From: Pyxicephalus adspersus
Taxonomy: Eukaryota; Chordata; Amphibia; Anura; Pyxicephalidae
Direction of reading: 5' to 3'
Length of the DNA: 64,000 nucleotides
Assembly: GCF_032062135.1 (NCBI RefSeq)
Contig: NC_092859.1
Location: 22,658,211 to 22,722,210, forward strand
In this document: positions 54,470 to 64,000 of the stretch, in pieces
Layout: each line of letters starts with the position of its first letter
Numbering within the stretch: the stretch's first letter is position 1
Made by a program: the position numbers and the translations under genes
Notes under the pieces: generated by a model
The model's database searches: none
What the model was told of the DNA's origin: nothing
Seen by the model: only the letters and a program-made list of their open reading frames with translations

Positions 54470-54840
54470 TCTATTCCGCAAATGTTCTTTTCATCTGCTC
54501 AGCTTTGAGACGCAATCATTTTTGTCTTCGCTTGATCGCTGTGCCTGCGTTATAACCGTTATTTACTCTAAATCTTATTTTTTACCTTGATGTTTGGCTG
54601 GGCTGACTCATGGGGACAGTTGCAGATTCCTCACTGACCCCATAAAGAATGATGCATGTAGCGTGGCACAGGCTGGCGAGTGCAGTAGACAGGCACACGC
54701 TCCCTGTAGCGCTGTTAGAGAAATGAGCTATCTAGCGCTATGCCCACCATTGCGCTTTCTTCATTGTCCTTCTGAGCTTTCATTCTTTTTGAACCCACAG
54801 TCTGAAACGCTTCGTGTACTTTAAACTTTCTTATTTATCA
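54470..54840. promoter_or_regulatory. Candidate conserved non-coding block
   Basis: ttgagacgcaatcatttttg, tcttcgcttgatcgctgtg, gcgttataaccgttattta, gctgggctgactcatgg (AP-1-like tgactca) and tagcgctgttagagaaatg retain CpGs in unique DNA. Confidence 0.3.
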
Positions 54841-55539
54841 ACGGGCACTTCAAGTTTCAAAAGCTCACGTTAATTTTTGGTTTAAATGGAATTACACTCG
54901 AAGGGCAACTTATCCATATGGACAAATTCTTTTTAAGCAAATTGCATTAAAGGAAAAAAAAAATAACCATTCACATTTTATTACTTTTTAAATAACTTTT
55001 TTGGGTTTCAAGAGGGTGAAAAGTTAAGCCAATATCACCGGACAAATCTAACTTCTGTCTGGTGGTTTCTGGTGTGTTGAGTTAGGGTGACTTGGAGTGG
55101 TGGTCATGGTAGGAATCATCGAAGGGACTCTGTGTAAGAATAACTCTTGGACCCCACAAATAACTGTGGCCCAAATCCAAACTTTCTTTTACTGAGTATA
55201 GATAGATGGAGGTGACAAATAGCTGTCTCCATGCCTTGAATTCTTGCAACATGGACAAGCAAATTAGTTGACACTACAACATTTATCAAATTTGACATAT
55301 CCACAGAAGAAATTGTAGAAATATCCTGTCTACCTCCCTGCTTAGACAGGGACTGAAAAAGCTTCCCACGACACTATACCACTAAAACAACTACAGATCC
55401 ATAGATGTTGGTGCACAGAGGTGATCTCCATTTATATATGCCTGTTCTTAGATGAAAGAAGTAACACCCACTATTGTCTTTTGCTGCTGTACCCCATCTG
55501 CTTTAATGTTCAACATGGTTTAAGTTCAGAGATGAATAT
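54841..55539. other. No gene recognised
   Basis: Unique A+T-rich DNA; short frames only. Confidence 0.4.
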
Positions 55540-55836
55540 TGTTATTAATAAACAGGATTTATATAGCGCCAACATATCACACAGTACTGTACATTAAATA
55601 GGGGTTGCAAATGACAGATTAATACAGACAGTGACACAGGAGGACAGGACCCTGCCCGGAAGAGCTTACAATCTAGTAGGTGGGGGAATTTCACACACAA
55701 TAGGAGGGGGATATGTAGTGCTGGGAAGTGGTGAAGGTTTCAAAAGACAGAAGAAGATGGGTAGGCAAGTTTGAAAAAATGGGTTTTGAGTGCTCTTTTA
55801 AATGAGCAGAAAGTAGGAGCAAGCCGAATAGGACGA
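55540..55836 (-). mobile_element. L2-like LINE 3' end: ORF2 C-terminus plus 3' UTR
   Basis: Minus-strand codons at about 55834-55741 read IRLAPTFCSFKRALKTHFF and run to a stop, an intact-looking LINE ORF2 C-terminus. The 3' UTR follows with taagctcttccgggcaggg-type text and ends in caaatcctgtttattaataa. It lacks a ~16-bp deletion present in the 9917-10330 copy, so this copy better preserves the tail. Strongly 5'-truncated. Confidence 0.8.
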
Positions 55837-56245
55837 TGCTGCTTACTTTGGTATAATGACTGGTTGAGTTTTTATAGGCTTTCTACCAGCTCGACCCAGT
55901 CTGGCCATTCTCCTCTGACCTCCAACATCAGCAAAGCAGACCAGCCTGACTGGCACAAGGTAAGTCACCTAAATCACCTTTTGATGCTCAGTTTGAACTT
56001 CATCAGGTCGTCTTAACAATGTTTTTACACCTAAATGAATTATGGAGCTGCCATGCGATTGGCTGATTACATGTTTGTGTTACCAAGAAGTTGAACAAGT
56101 AAATAAAGTAGCCGTTGAGTATATATTGTGCCCTGTAAAAAAAATATAGCTTCACTTTTGTTGAGAAAAAAATGCGGGCAATCTTTGTACACTGTAAGGA
56201 TTTTTATCAAACTTTGTGGCAGATTCCTACCCTTTATGCTATGAA
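55837..56245. other. No gene recognised
   Basis: Unique sequence with no features. Confidence 0.4.
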
Positions 56246-56500
56246 ATATTATTATTATACAGTCAATAATCACGTCACTAGCTGTCCATCAAAGCCGCTC
56301 ACAATCAAATTTCCCAACCATAGTCATTTGTCTTTAACACAGCCTATGGTCATTTTTTTGGGGGAAGCCAATTAACCTAACTGCATGTTTTTGGAGTGCG
56401 GGAGGAAACCGGGGAGCAAACACGGGGAGAACCTGCAAACTCCATGCAGACAGTGTCCAGTGTCCACAACTGGGACCTAGCACTGCAAAGACTAATATTG
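56246..56500 (-). mobile_element. SINE, same family as 12584-12893
   Basis: On the plus strand attattattatacag starts the tail, then ccgctcacaatcaaatttcc, gggggaagccaattaacc, gcgggaggaaaccgggg, gcaaactccatgcagacag and gggacctagcactgc. The central segment is the best preserved of the four copies; the head is eroded. Confidence 0.8.
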
Positions 56501-57434
56501 GTCCTTTCCAGAGTTATTCAAATTACACTGTAATTTACAGTGTTCTATTGAGGCAGGCTGCAGGGTCTGTATCCCTTTAGCAGACAATGCTTTGGGGATA
56601 TTTTATAAAAAATTCTCATTCTCTCATTGCCTGAAATTTTACATAAAATAAATAAGCGAATCACAAAAGCAGGAAAGGACATCTCTGGGGGGCCATTCTT
56701 GTACCAACAGGAGTATTGCTGGTTATATTTAGGCTGATTGCAAAATTAGGCTGAATATCAAATGTTAAGTTTGGTTCTAATAGAACCGAAAAAAAGAGAA
56801 CTGGTGCTTCAGCTTCCATTAGCTTGTTCACAGCATACAGAAGGCAGCCACCTACTATGTACAATGAACTGCCCCTGCCAATGTGTGTCAGCCAGTGGGA
56901 ACATTACCCACATGTGCCTTTGGATTACCATATTGCAAGTTTTTGCATTTGAGCTAGTGGCAGAATAAAATGACAAAATTGAACAAATTATCTTACATAA
57001 CAGCATGTGTAGAACACGTATGGAGTGTTCTTTAACATAGCCCAATAATTTTAAATGGGCTGCCAACAACTCAGTAAAAGGAAACCCAGTAAACCCTTTT
57101 TTTGAGGGGTGAATGCAATGCGTGGCAATGTATTATTATGTGTGTGTGGTATGCTTCAGTCCAGGTGGATCTTTGCTTTACTGAGCACATATGCATCTGT
57201 TATCCAATTGTTGGGATATTTGATTCAGTAAAGTGACCTTTACCATGAACTGTCCACAACGCTGTGGACTTTTCACCAGTCCTATATCTTAGCCAATTTT
57301 GTGTTAGAACTGGCAGGTTCCGGACTTTACCGAAATTCATGGCTCGGCCTTGCACTTCTGTTAGTAAAAACACAAAAATGTCTTCAAATTGGTGAAGAAC
57401 TTTCTCTTTCACTAGTCAGAGCTTATGTCACTAT
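56501..57434. other. No gene recognised
   Basis: Unique DNA; frames on both strands around 56661-57069 overlap and have no motif. Confidence 0.4.
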
Positions 57435-57880
57435 GTTGTCATCTTAAAACAACATTTTCATTGCGCTATTCAGGCGGTGAAGAAAAACAAGGCGACAATT
57501 ATCAGGCAATTTGGGGAAATTATTTATTATGTAATTTTGAAATTGCTGCAGATGAGAAACGTGTTGTTGCGTGTTTTTAATTGCGTCGTCATCTATTTGA
57601 GCATGAAACTTTCCACAGCCGCCTCGTCGTTCTCTGGAAGAAAACACCTCCAGTTATTTGTGGTTGTGTTTTAGTTACGGGGCCGATGAGCATCCCCAAT
57701 GGGATGTGAATATGGCGGCACCCTGGGGGGACAGTGCGAGAGTGACAGGAGCGAGAGTGTGATCTAACACTTCTGGTTGTTTGAGTAATGAGATAATCTC
57801 CTTCGTCATTTTCCTGGCTTTCCCAGTCGAGATACAGCAGCCTAAATACGGCTGATTTAAGGTACAATCATGAATTCTTA
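57435..57880. promoter_or_regulatory. Candidate conserved non-coding element
   Basis: cattgcgctattcaggcgg, ggcgacaattatcaggc, gaaattatttattatgtaat, gttgcgtgtttttaattgcg and cacagccgcctcgtcg combine dense homeodomain-like A+T sites with CpGs. Frames on both strands over 57477-57938 are mutually contradictory and unrecognised. Confidence 0.35.
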
Positions 57881-58973
57881 CACCTTTTTTATTTCTCTGG
57901 GTTGCTATGTTTGTAGTGATCTCATTACCATCTGACAAAACGCAGTACCAATACCCGGGCTATGTGCCTGCTACGGGGTATAGAAGGAAAGAGCGGTGAG
58001 GTTTGTGTACACATTTCTTTTTGTTTTTCATCAGGACAAGGAATGAGCCAAAATTAGAAGTTTTTTTTTTAATTTTCCATAGTAAAATACTTCTAAGTCA
58101 AAAGGCCAAATCAAGTTGTTTATTGTGAATAAGTAAGGTGCAATAATGTTTAAATGGGACCTGAGGCTCACAAAGACCTTGTTACCTATCTCAGACATGT
58201 TCTTGGATCAGAAAACAATTAACACTAAGGAAACCTTAACTCAATGCTAACCTTATCCTCAAAGGCAACTCTAAACTTTCTCCAGCCCTATATTTTTAAG
58301 GGTGCAACAATCTTTAAATGAATCCTGAGAGTTATCATGGCTATCATGGGCGTATTCTATTCTAATTCTAATATATTCTATTCCATTCATCAAAAATAAC
58401 AACGCAAGCAGTGTTTGCAACTTGGGATGGAAACCCAACAAATTACAAACAATGATGGTAATCCTCACCCAAGTATTTTACTCCCCTTACTCTTTATAAA
58501 CAAAGCCAAGTAATCATCATGCCAGCACAGGTCATTTTTACAACGCTGAAAATATCTTCAGAAACAAAGAATATTGTTACCTTCTGTGCTGGACCAGGGC
58601 TATGTGTGTTAAAGGATTATCATTTTTTAATTTTACAAAGTTCCATGTGAATGATAGGTGATAATTTTCAATCATTATTTATACAGAACAGCAGCCTGCA
58701 AAGTGGTTGCATCCATGCAAAGGTGGCAACATCTCTGCTGCATTTCAGGCAATGAGTGAATGTTGTTACTCCAAGAACAAGAAATGTGACTTCAGTCTGA
58801 GAAAGGTTAAATACAAAATGTAGAATGTGCCTGACCTGCGACACATAAGTATAATTTTTTGGGTTTACTTACTTTTTTTTTATAATTTAACAAAATGTGA
58901 ATATAGATGAAACTGATGCCTACCTATTACAGTTACGGACAGGATAATAATCCTGTTATTTATTCAAAGCAAC
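57881..58973. other. No gene recognised
   Basis: Unique A+T-rich sequence. Confidence 0.4.
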
Positions 58974-59100
58974 TAGATTGTAAGCTTTTCAGGGCAGGGT
59001 CCTCTCCTCCTCCTGTGTCACTGTCTGTACCTGTCTCTCATTTTCATGCCCCTATTTAATTTACAGCGATGTGTAATATGTTGGTGCTATATAAATCCTG
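58974..59100 (+). mobile_element. L2-like LINE 3' tail, plus orientation
   Basis: ctagattgtaagcttttcag, agggtcctctcctcctcc, tgtgtaatatgttggtgc and tatataaatcctgtttaat are the 3' UTR end in sense orientation, followed by ATT repeats. Confidence 0.8.
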
Positions 59101-59240
59101 TTTAATAATAATAACAATAATTATATTTATTATTAAATATAATATTTGTTATTATTATTATATAAATAATATATTTAATATTAATGGTTTATTATTATTA
59201 TTATTATTAATAGTAATAATAATAATAAAAATATATAAAG
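59100..59240 (+). repeat. (ATT)n/(AAT)n tract at the LINE end
   Basis: Interrupted ATT and ATA repeats immediately after the L2 tail, as LINE 3' ends of this type usually show. Confidence 0.9.
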
Positions 59241-59650
59241 CAACTACAAGAAGATGGAAATACCTTTACTGGGATCTCCATGCCCCTAACCCCCAGGCAC
59301 ATATGCAGAAATAAGATGTCTACAACCTCTAACAATTACCAATGGGAACACTCCCAGCTGTTTTCCTTGATATCAATCTTACATCTCCAAGAATTCTAAA
59401 TATGGCACTGTAAAGCCCAGCTGTGTTCCCTGTGAATCTGTTGTTGATGAACAAAGTGGACAGTGATTGACTGCTGTTCTAATAAAAGCAAACTGAATTT
59501 TGCCATGTGCCTAAATCCAAAAATTAACACAATTTCTAAAGCCTTACCCTTAGATCACTTTGTCATGGTCAGCTTATCTCAGGGCTAGTAGAAGAGAGCA
59601 CCAAGAAGTATTATTGAAAGACTAGATATTGTTTTTTTTTTCACAGTAAT
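59241..59650. other. No gene recognised
   Basis: Unique DNA ending in a poly-T run near 59632. Confidence 0.4.
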
Positions 59651-59714
59651 CATCTTAAACATCCAACACATTTCATAGGTTTCAAGGAGGACCCTTTATC
59701 AGGGTTTAATGATG
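59651..59714 (-). ncRNA. Hammerhead-ribozyme-like motif, core mutated
   Basis: On the minus strand stem I strands CATCATTAAACC and GGATGTTTAAGATG pair over 11 bp with two bulges. CTGATAA stands for CUGAnGA with the G8 position changed to A. A stem II hairpin AGGG-TCCT-CCTT is followed by GAAAC. Stem III (CCTAT-GAA-ATGTG, one mismatch) is followed by TT at the cleavage position. All three stems form in type I order, but loss of G8, the presumed general base/acid region, should abolish cleavage. Confidence 0.55.
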
Positions 59715-60539
59715 CAGCATTGGAGAGTAAAGCTTGCACAAAGAATTTTTGGAATACTGCCATTAAAATTTTGGAAACAATGTAAGGTTGTGGTCCAAGT
59801 AACGTTTCCCTAAGCAGTCCACATAAGAAACATTGAAACTTTGAAAACTACATTTTAAAGAAAAAGTGTTTTTTTTTCTATAAAATCATTTTTTTCTGGT
59901 ATCATTCTATCCCACAAATTCCATAGTTATGATTGGACATACAACCATATCTTCTGATGCAGATTAAGGCCACAATCTCCACGTTTGACCAGAGTAAACC
60001 TTTAGTGGTTGCAGTTCTTCACCATTTAAGTAACTGTGCATATGATGTGCAAGGCATTATTGCCAGTGATTGGTCTTTCCAAATTATCAATTCAAGCTGA
60101 GCTGTTGGAATAGAAAATTCTCTGCACTTTCCGGATGCTGCACAAACTGATCGGCTCAGCGAACCTGCAAAGGGGTCTTCTGTACACCTCACGCCTATGC
60201 AGAGTGTATCAGTAGTTTCCTGCTTACCCTCACTGATTGCGGTGGATTTATAGAAGATCATGTGTTGTACACAATCAGAGCTTTAGATTATGTTTTGTGC
60301 TGATTGAAGAGCTTTAGTTCTGATTCACAGAGGGTGTGTTGGGCCTCTGCAGAGAAACCACTGCTTCCAAACATAGAGCAAGGGTCTTTACCTGTAGCAT
60401 AGTGGCAGGGTAATATTTTTTCTACTTAAACTGTATGAAAAAAAAGGAAATACAGCTCTGTGAATTTTAATTTATGATCATTTAAATAATAAAATGATTC
60501 ACAAATGTAAATCTGAATTCCATAAAAAGAAGCAGTTTG
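59715..60539. other. No gene recognised
   Basis: Mostly unique DNA. 60110-60220 keeps some CpGs (gatcggctcagcgaacc, cctcacgcctatg) and could be a further weak conserved block. Confidence 0.3.
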
Positions 60540-61390
60540 ATATGAAAGCGTGGGACACCTTTATCAAATTACTTCTACCCTGAGTTCCTTGGCAGATACT
60601 ATGCCCTGTAAAGGCAGGCATAGATTTAACTTCCCTAGGTTGTCTGCGGTAAAAATTCTGATCATTTCGCTCATCACTGATTACGGCCTCTCCTTGTTTT
60701 TCTACAAGGAGTTGTTCAAAACGCTCAGCTTCAACAAGTCGCTTCTTTTATCTCATTTCTCTTATAAAGAAAAAGTTTGTCAATTTCCGGGGCAGATCTG
60801 TCACAAGCGATTATAACGCCAGAGACGGCGATGGTATCTCCATCCTGCTTTCTCCCCAAGCTGCGCGCCGCACCAGACAAGCGGCGTGCAAACTGCTCAG
60901 CTGCAACTGTTCCAAGACGAATAATTACAAGTTGTCAGAAAGAATTAATTTTCCCATTTCTCATAAAGATGTGTAAAAATTACCATGTTATTATACACTG
61001 ACACTCTCTGGAGGCAGACACAAAATTTAATTTTGAATTCTTTCCGCATATTAAATTAAATCCATAAATAAGAGTTTAGGCATTCACTCGGAAGCATATG
61101 TTCGTTGGGAGCGAAAGCCAACGCGCGAGCCACCGTAATGGCTGCTGTAATGTTTTAATAGCTCGCATCTTCTGAGCACCAATAAATTTACATGATCATA
61201 ACAGTCGTGGGCATACAAGAAGCACATTACTGTCTGGGCACAGGCGGTCGCGTTAACAGGATGGAAAAATGAAAGAGAAAAAAAACGAGAAATAAAATTA
61301 AGCTGCTGAAGTCGTCAGCTGCTCCACGGCTGAATTTTTAATGCTGCGGTCAACTGGTCAAGAATAAATAGAAGGAAATCATTTAATCAT
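60540..61390. promoter_or_regulatory. Longest candidate conserved non-coding element
   Basis: 850 bp of unique DNA with the densest combination of CpGs (agctgcgcgccgcacc, gacaagcggcgtgc, agccaacgcgcgagccacc, aggcggtcgcgttaac) and homeodomain-like sites (gaataattacaagttgtcag at 60919, agaattaattttccc at 60941). Short frames cross it but none is recognisable. A multi-module enhancer is the favoured reading. Confidence 0.4.
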
Positions 61391-63139
61391 TTTTTTAACA
61401 GTTAGGTTGTACAAATTCTGCTTTGGCAGTTTTTACAATCGTGCAAAATGTGTGTTCTGGGTTAAAGTTGGATAATTTATGCTAAATGCTTTGACTTGGA
61501 TGAGAACATTGTTTGCGTGGAGCTTGCATGCTCAGATTGTGTATGAGCTTCCTCCAAGTTCTCGAAAATTATTCAATAGGTTATCTGTCTTCTTTTTTAA
61601 GTGGTCCTAAGTACAAAGCATATTATTAATATTTGTAGTAATAAATTAGGCCATTATAGAGTAGGCTCCTCTGGGGTGGAGACTGTTAAAATATATTTGA
61701 ATACTTATCTGTGTATTAGTCATACAACAACTAATACAACACAGCAACAAATAAAACTGTCTTTTCTTATCGTAATTTGAGGTCTCTAAATATTAAAGTA
61801 GATAGAAACTGAATCACTAAAAAGTTTTTTTTTCATCTACATTTATAATGCATGCTCAAACTTTTTCCTTTACTCATACTCCCTGATATGTCTCCTAATT
61901 TTGCTGTGTTGTCATCTCTTGCCACATAAACCACCAATGGAACTATAAGTGGCTGTGGCCACACATTTAACACACACATGGTTTACTGTTGTCCTCATTT
62001 GAGAACTTTCTCTGAAAAATGCTGTGTAGTTGTTTGTATAGACAGGAGATTAATACAAAAATCTGAAGATTAGCAACACCAAGATACAACAAAGGATGGA
62101 AAAAGTGTAAAAAAAAAAATGTAATTTGTTTATGATACAGAATGCTTAGAGCAAACTGACATCCAGTTTTGGTTTATATCTAAAATATATATTTAAAATT
62201 TGCATTTAAAATCTACATTTAAACACCTAAAAAAGTTTTTCATGGCCCTCTCATATGTTGGTAATAACAAATCAGATAACTACAAAAATTGAACACTTTG
62301 CCAAGTACTAAGCCTTGCCCTCTGCTTCTAGTTGTACAGCTTTACTTTTTGTCTTGTAAACCACAAATTCTTATTTCAAGGAGGATGTAGAATGTCTTTT
62401 TGAGTTATTTGTTTATTGTTTAAAACTTAATAAAAACATAAAACAAAATGTGTAATGAGTCATTATTGGAGCAGTGGGGGACTTCCTGTAGTTTTGGCTG
62501 AATCTAGTCAAATCATTTTCCTTTGACCTATTTAAGACTATTGCTAAACTAAAATGTTTACCAGCAAAGAAGAAAGTAAATACTTACCTCCCCTGCTGCC
62601 CATACCACTGAAAGTCATTCTAATTTAGAAAATATGTCTCCTGATGTTTCCTAAAAAAGCACATTTCCAAAAGTGTTGGAATCCGGCTCTGCCATCAGGC
62701 TGTTACTGTCACCTACTGACTTGGTATTACTGTGTCCTGTAGGGATGAGTGAGTCTGCCTGGGTTCAGTTCATGGGGGGTTTAAATTACATGCCTGGCAG
62801 AGGTCTGAATAGAACAGTGGAAGTAACAGCAGGAAGTTTACTATTTAAAAAAAAAAAATATAAAGCCATCAACTTTGTACATATTGGCAAGTGGCAAAAC
62901 AGTTTAATAATGTAGTTCATAAACTTTTTTAAAGTACAAAACTGTCTCAAAAGTTTCATAAAATGTCAAAACAGAGTGCACAAAACCACTTGAAAAACGA
63001 AACCTGACATCCTCAAGAACCCCATCCTTGTACAGGTAAATATTATACATAAATTTAGATTTCAGATTTTTAGTTAATGTCAGGACAGTATGTGCACACT
63101 TGAAGAGGGAGCAAATAGAAAGAGACAAGACAAGATTTT
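61391..63139. other. No gene recognised
   Basis: A+T-rich unique DNA. ctgggttcagttcatggggg around 62758 could be repeat-derived. No exon signal. Confidence 0.35.
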
Positions 63140-63862
63140 TGTAAGGTCTTGGTCCATCCCCAGTGCTCGCCAGTCCCCAGTGCCCCAATCTAATGCTGCA
63201 CTTTTTACCTATAGCAATTTCAGCCTAGCTGCACCTTCCCAGCACATGGGTGCCCCCAGGACTTTTGTGTGCAGGGGATGGCATCTGGGGAAGGGCTGAC
63301 AGACTAGGAGCTCACAAATAATACAATACAAAGGATTGCAGCAGTGACAAGTCCAGAAACTAGAGCCAGGGGACATAGGCAGGTATCAGTCAACCAGGCG
63401 AGATATTCAAGGGTAAACACAAAGCAGAGTTGTGGTCAAAGCCACAAGGTCAGTAGAGGCAGCAAAGGACTGCAGGATCAGAAACAGGCCGGGTCAGCAA
63501 CAGTAAATCTAACAAATACCATACCAGCAGCAGGTAACCCCAACCTAATGCTACAACAGGCACTGGGGACTGTGAGCAGAAAGGGTATAAAGTCCTATCA
63601 GCCAGTGGCAGGGCATAATGGAGTCCGAGACTAATCTGCTCAATCTGCTAAAATCCCCTTTAGCTGTGCAAAGCCTCGGAGTATGTGCTGGGGATGCCTA
63701 GAAGGTACATCCCAGGCTGCACGGCTAAAGAAAAGCAGGAGAAGCTGCTATAATCTTGTTCTCCTTGTCGCTGCAAGCAACACCATTAGACAGAATGAAC
63801 AGGGTGTAATAATGCAGTGGTGCACAGCACGGGATCGTTGGCCAGATAAGTCTTTCCCAACA
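63140..63862 (-). mobile_element. Solo LTR, copy 3, minus strand
   Basis: On the minus strand it starts TGTTGGGAAAGACTTATCTGG and ends ccttaca, TG...CA, 723 bp. The flanks are atttt (left) and gtttt (right), a 5-bp duplication with one transition. It is collinear with 32128-32797. No internal coding region is attached within the window, but the right flank is only 138 bp long. Confidence 0.7.
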
Positions 63863-64000
63863 GTTTTATTGTGCAATAAAAATAACAATGTAAGAAACAA
63901 TAGTCACAAATATTGTGCAGTGAAGCTCCAGGTAAAAGTGAAGTTGCAAAAATAGTTTGATTTGCAGTAGTAATGGGTGAACCTACCTGATGTGAAGGTA

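Noticed and set aside
55995..56015. Minus-strand cctgatgaag resembling a hammerhead core
   Set aside because: No GAAA box within hairpin distance.
1..64000. CRISPR arrays, operons, tRNA or rRNA genes
   Set aside because: No regularly spaced identical direct repeats with unique spacers; the only tRNA-like segments are SINE heads; composition and elements are vertebrate nuclear.

Overview
The window reads as nuclear DNA from a vertebrate, most likely an anuran amphibian. I infer this from the mix of interspersed repeats: an L2-like LINE tail ending in ATT repeats, a tRNA-headed SINE carrying a V-SINE-like central segment, CR1 remnants, several palindromic MITEs, and hammerhead-like motifs of the sort reported for amphibian and Penelope-like elements. 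The DNA is A+T-rich, CpG-poor and full of stop codons. I found no convincing host exon on either strand. Every long open frame is explained by a transposable element, by a tandem repeat, or by chance. A 124-base run of N at 28664-28787 is an assembly gap.

Layout. 1-5 kb: low-information DNA with a GAAA/GATA-rich block near 2.7-3.2 kb. 5-9.1 kb: a hAT-like MITE (5271-5617), an ~89-bp satellite (about 5.96-7.17 kb) and a palindromic MITE pair (8150-8451). 9.9-18.7 kb: an L2 3' end, a SINE, an insertion with 15-bp flanking direct repeats and a hammerhead relic (13.5-13.96 kb), a hammerhead-like motif with an intact core (16.2 kb), a second hAT-like MITE in opposite orientation (17491-17925) and a LINE fragment. 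19.7-20.2 kb: a 77-bp tandem array. 21-28 kb: degenerate short-period repeats, MITEs, a SINE and an L2 tail. 29.9-30.8 kb: tandem copies of a retroelement-tail monomer with a 209-bp duplication. 31.6-32.9 kb: a CR1 split by a solo LTR. 39.2-40.5 kb: a ~32-bp degenerate minisatellite. 45.3-46.7 kb: a Tc1-like transposon split by a second LTR copy. 47.5 and 49.2 kb: further MITEs. 51.2-51.9 kb: another minisatellite. 55.5-59.2 kb: an L2 3' end, a SINE and an L2 tail. 59.65 kb: another hammerhead relic. 63.1-63.9 kb: a third LTR copy.

Between these lie about two dozen blocks of 150-850 bp that keep CpGs and carry homeodomain-, SOX- or RFX-like motifs without any coding signal. The clearest are 31.06-31.56, 36.43-36.64, 41.28-41.70, 52.24-53.0, 57.4-57.9 and 60.5-61.4 kb. 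They look like conserved non-coding, enhancer-type elements, so the window may be part of a regulatory gene desert or a very long intron. That is inference from base composition and motifs only; no alignment was possible and the neighbouring gene cannot be named.
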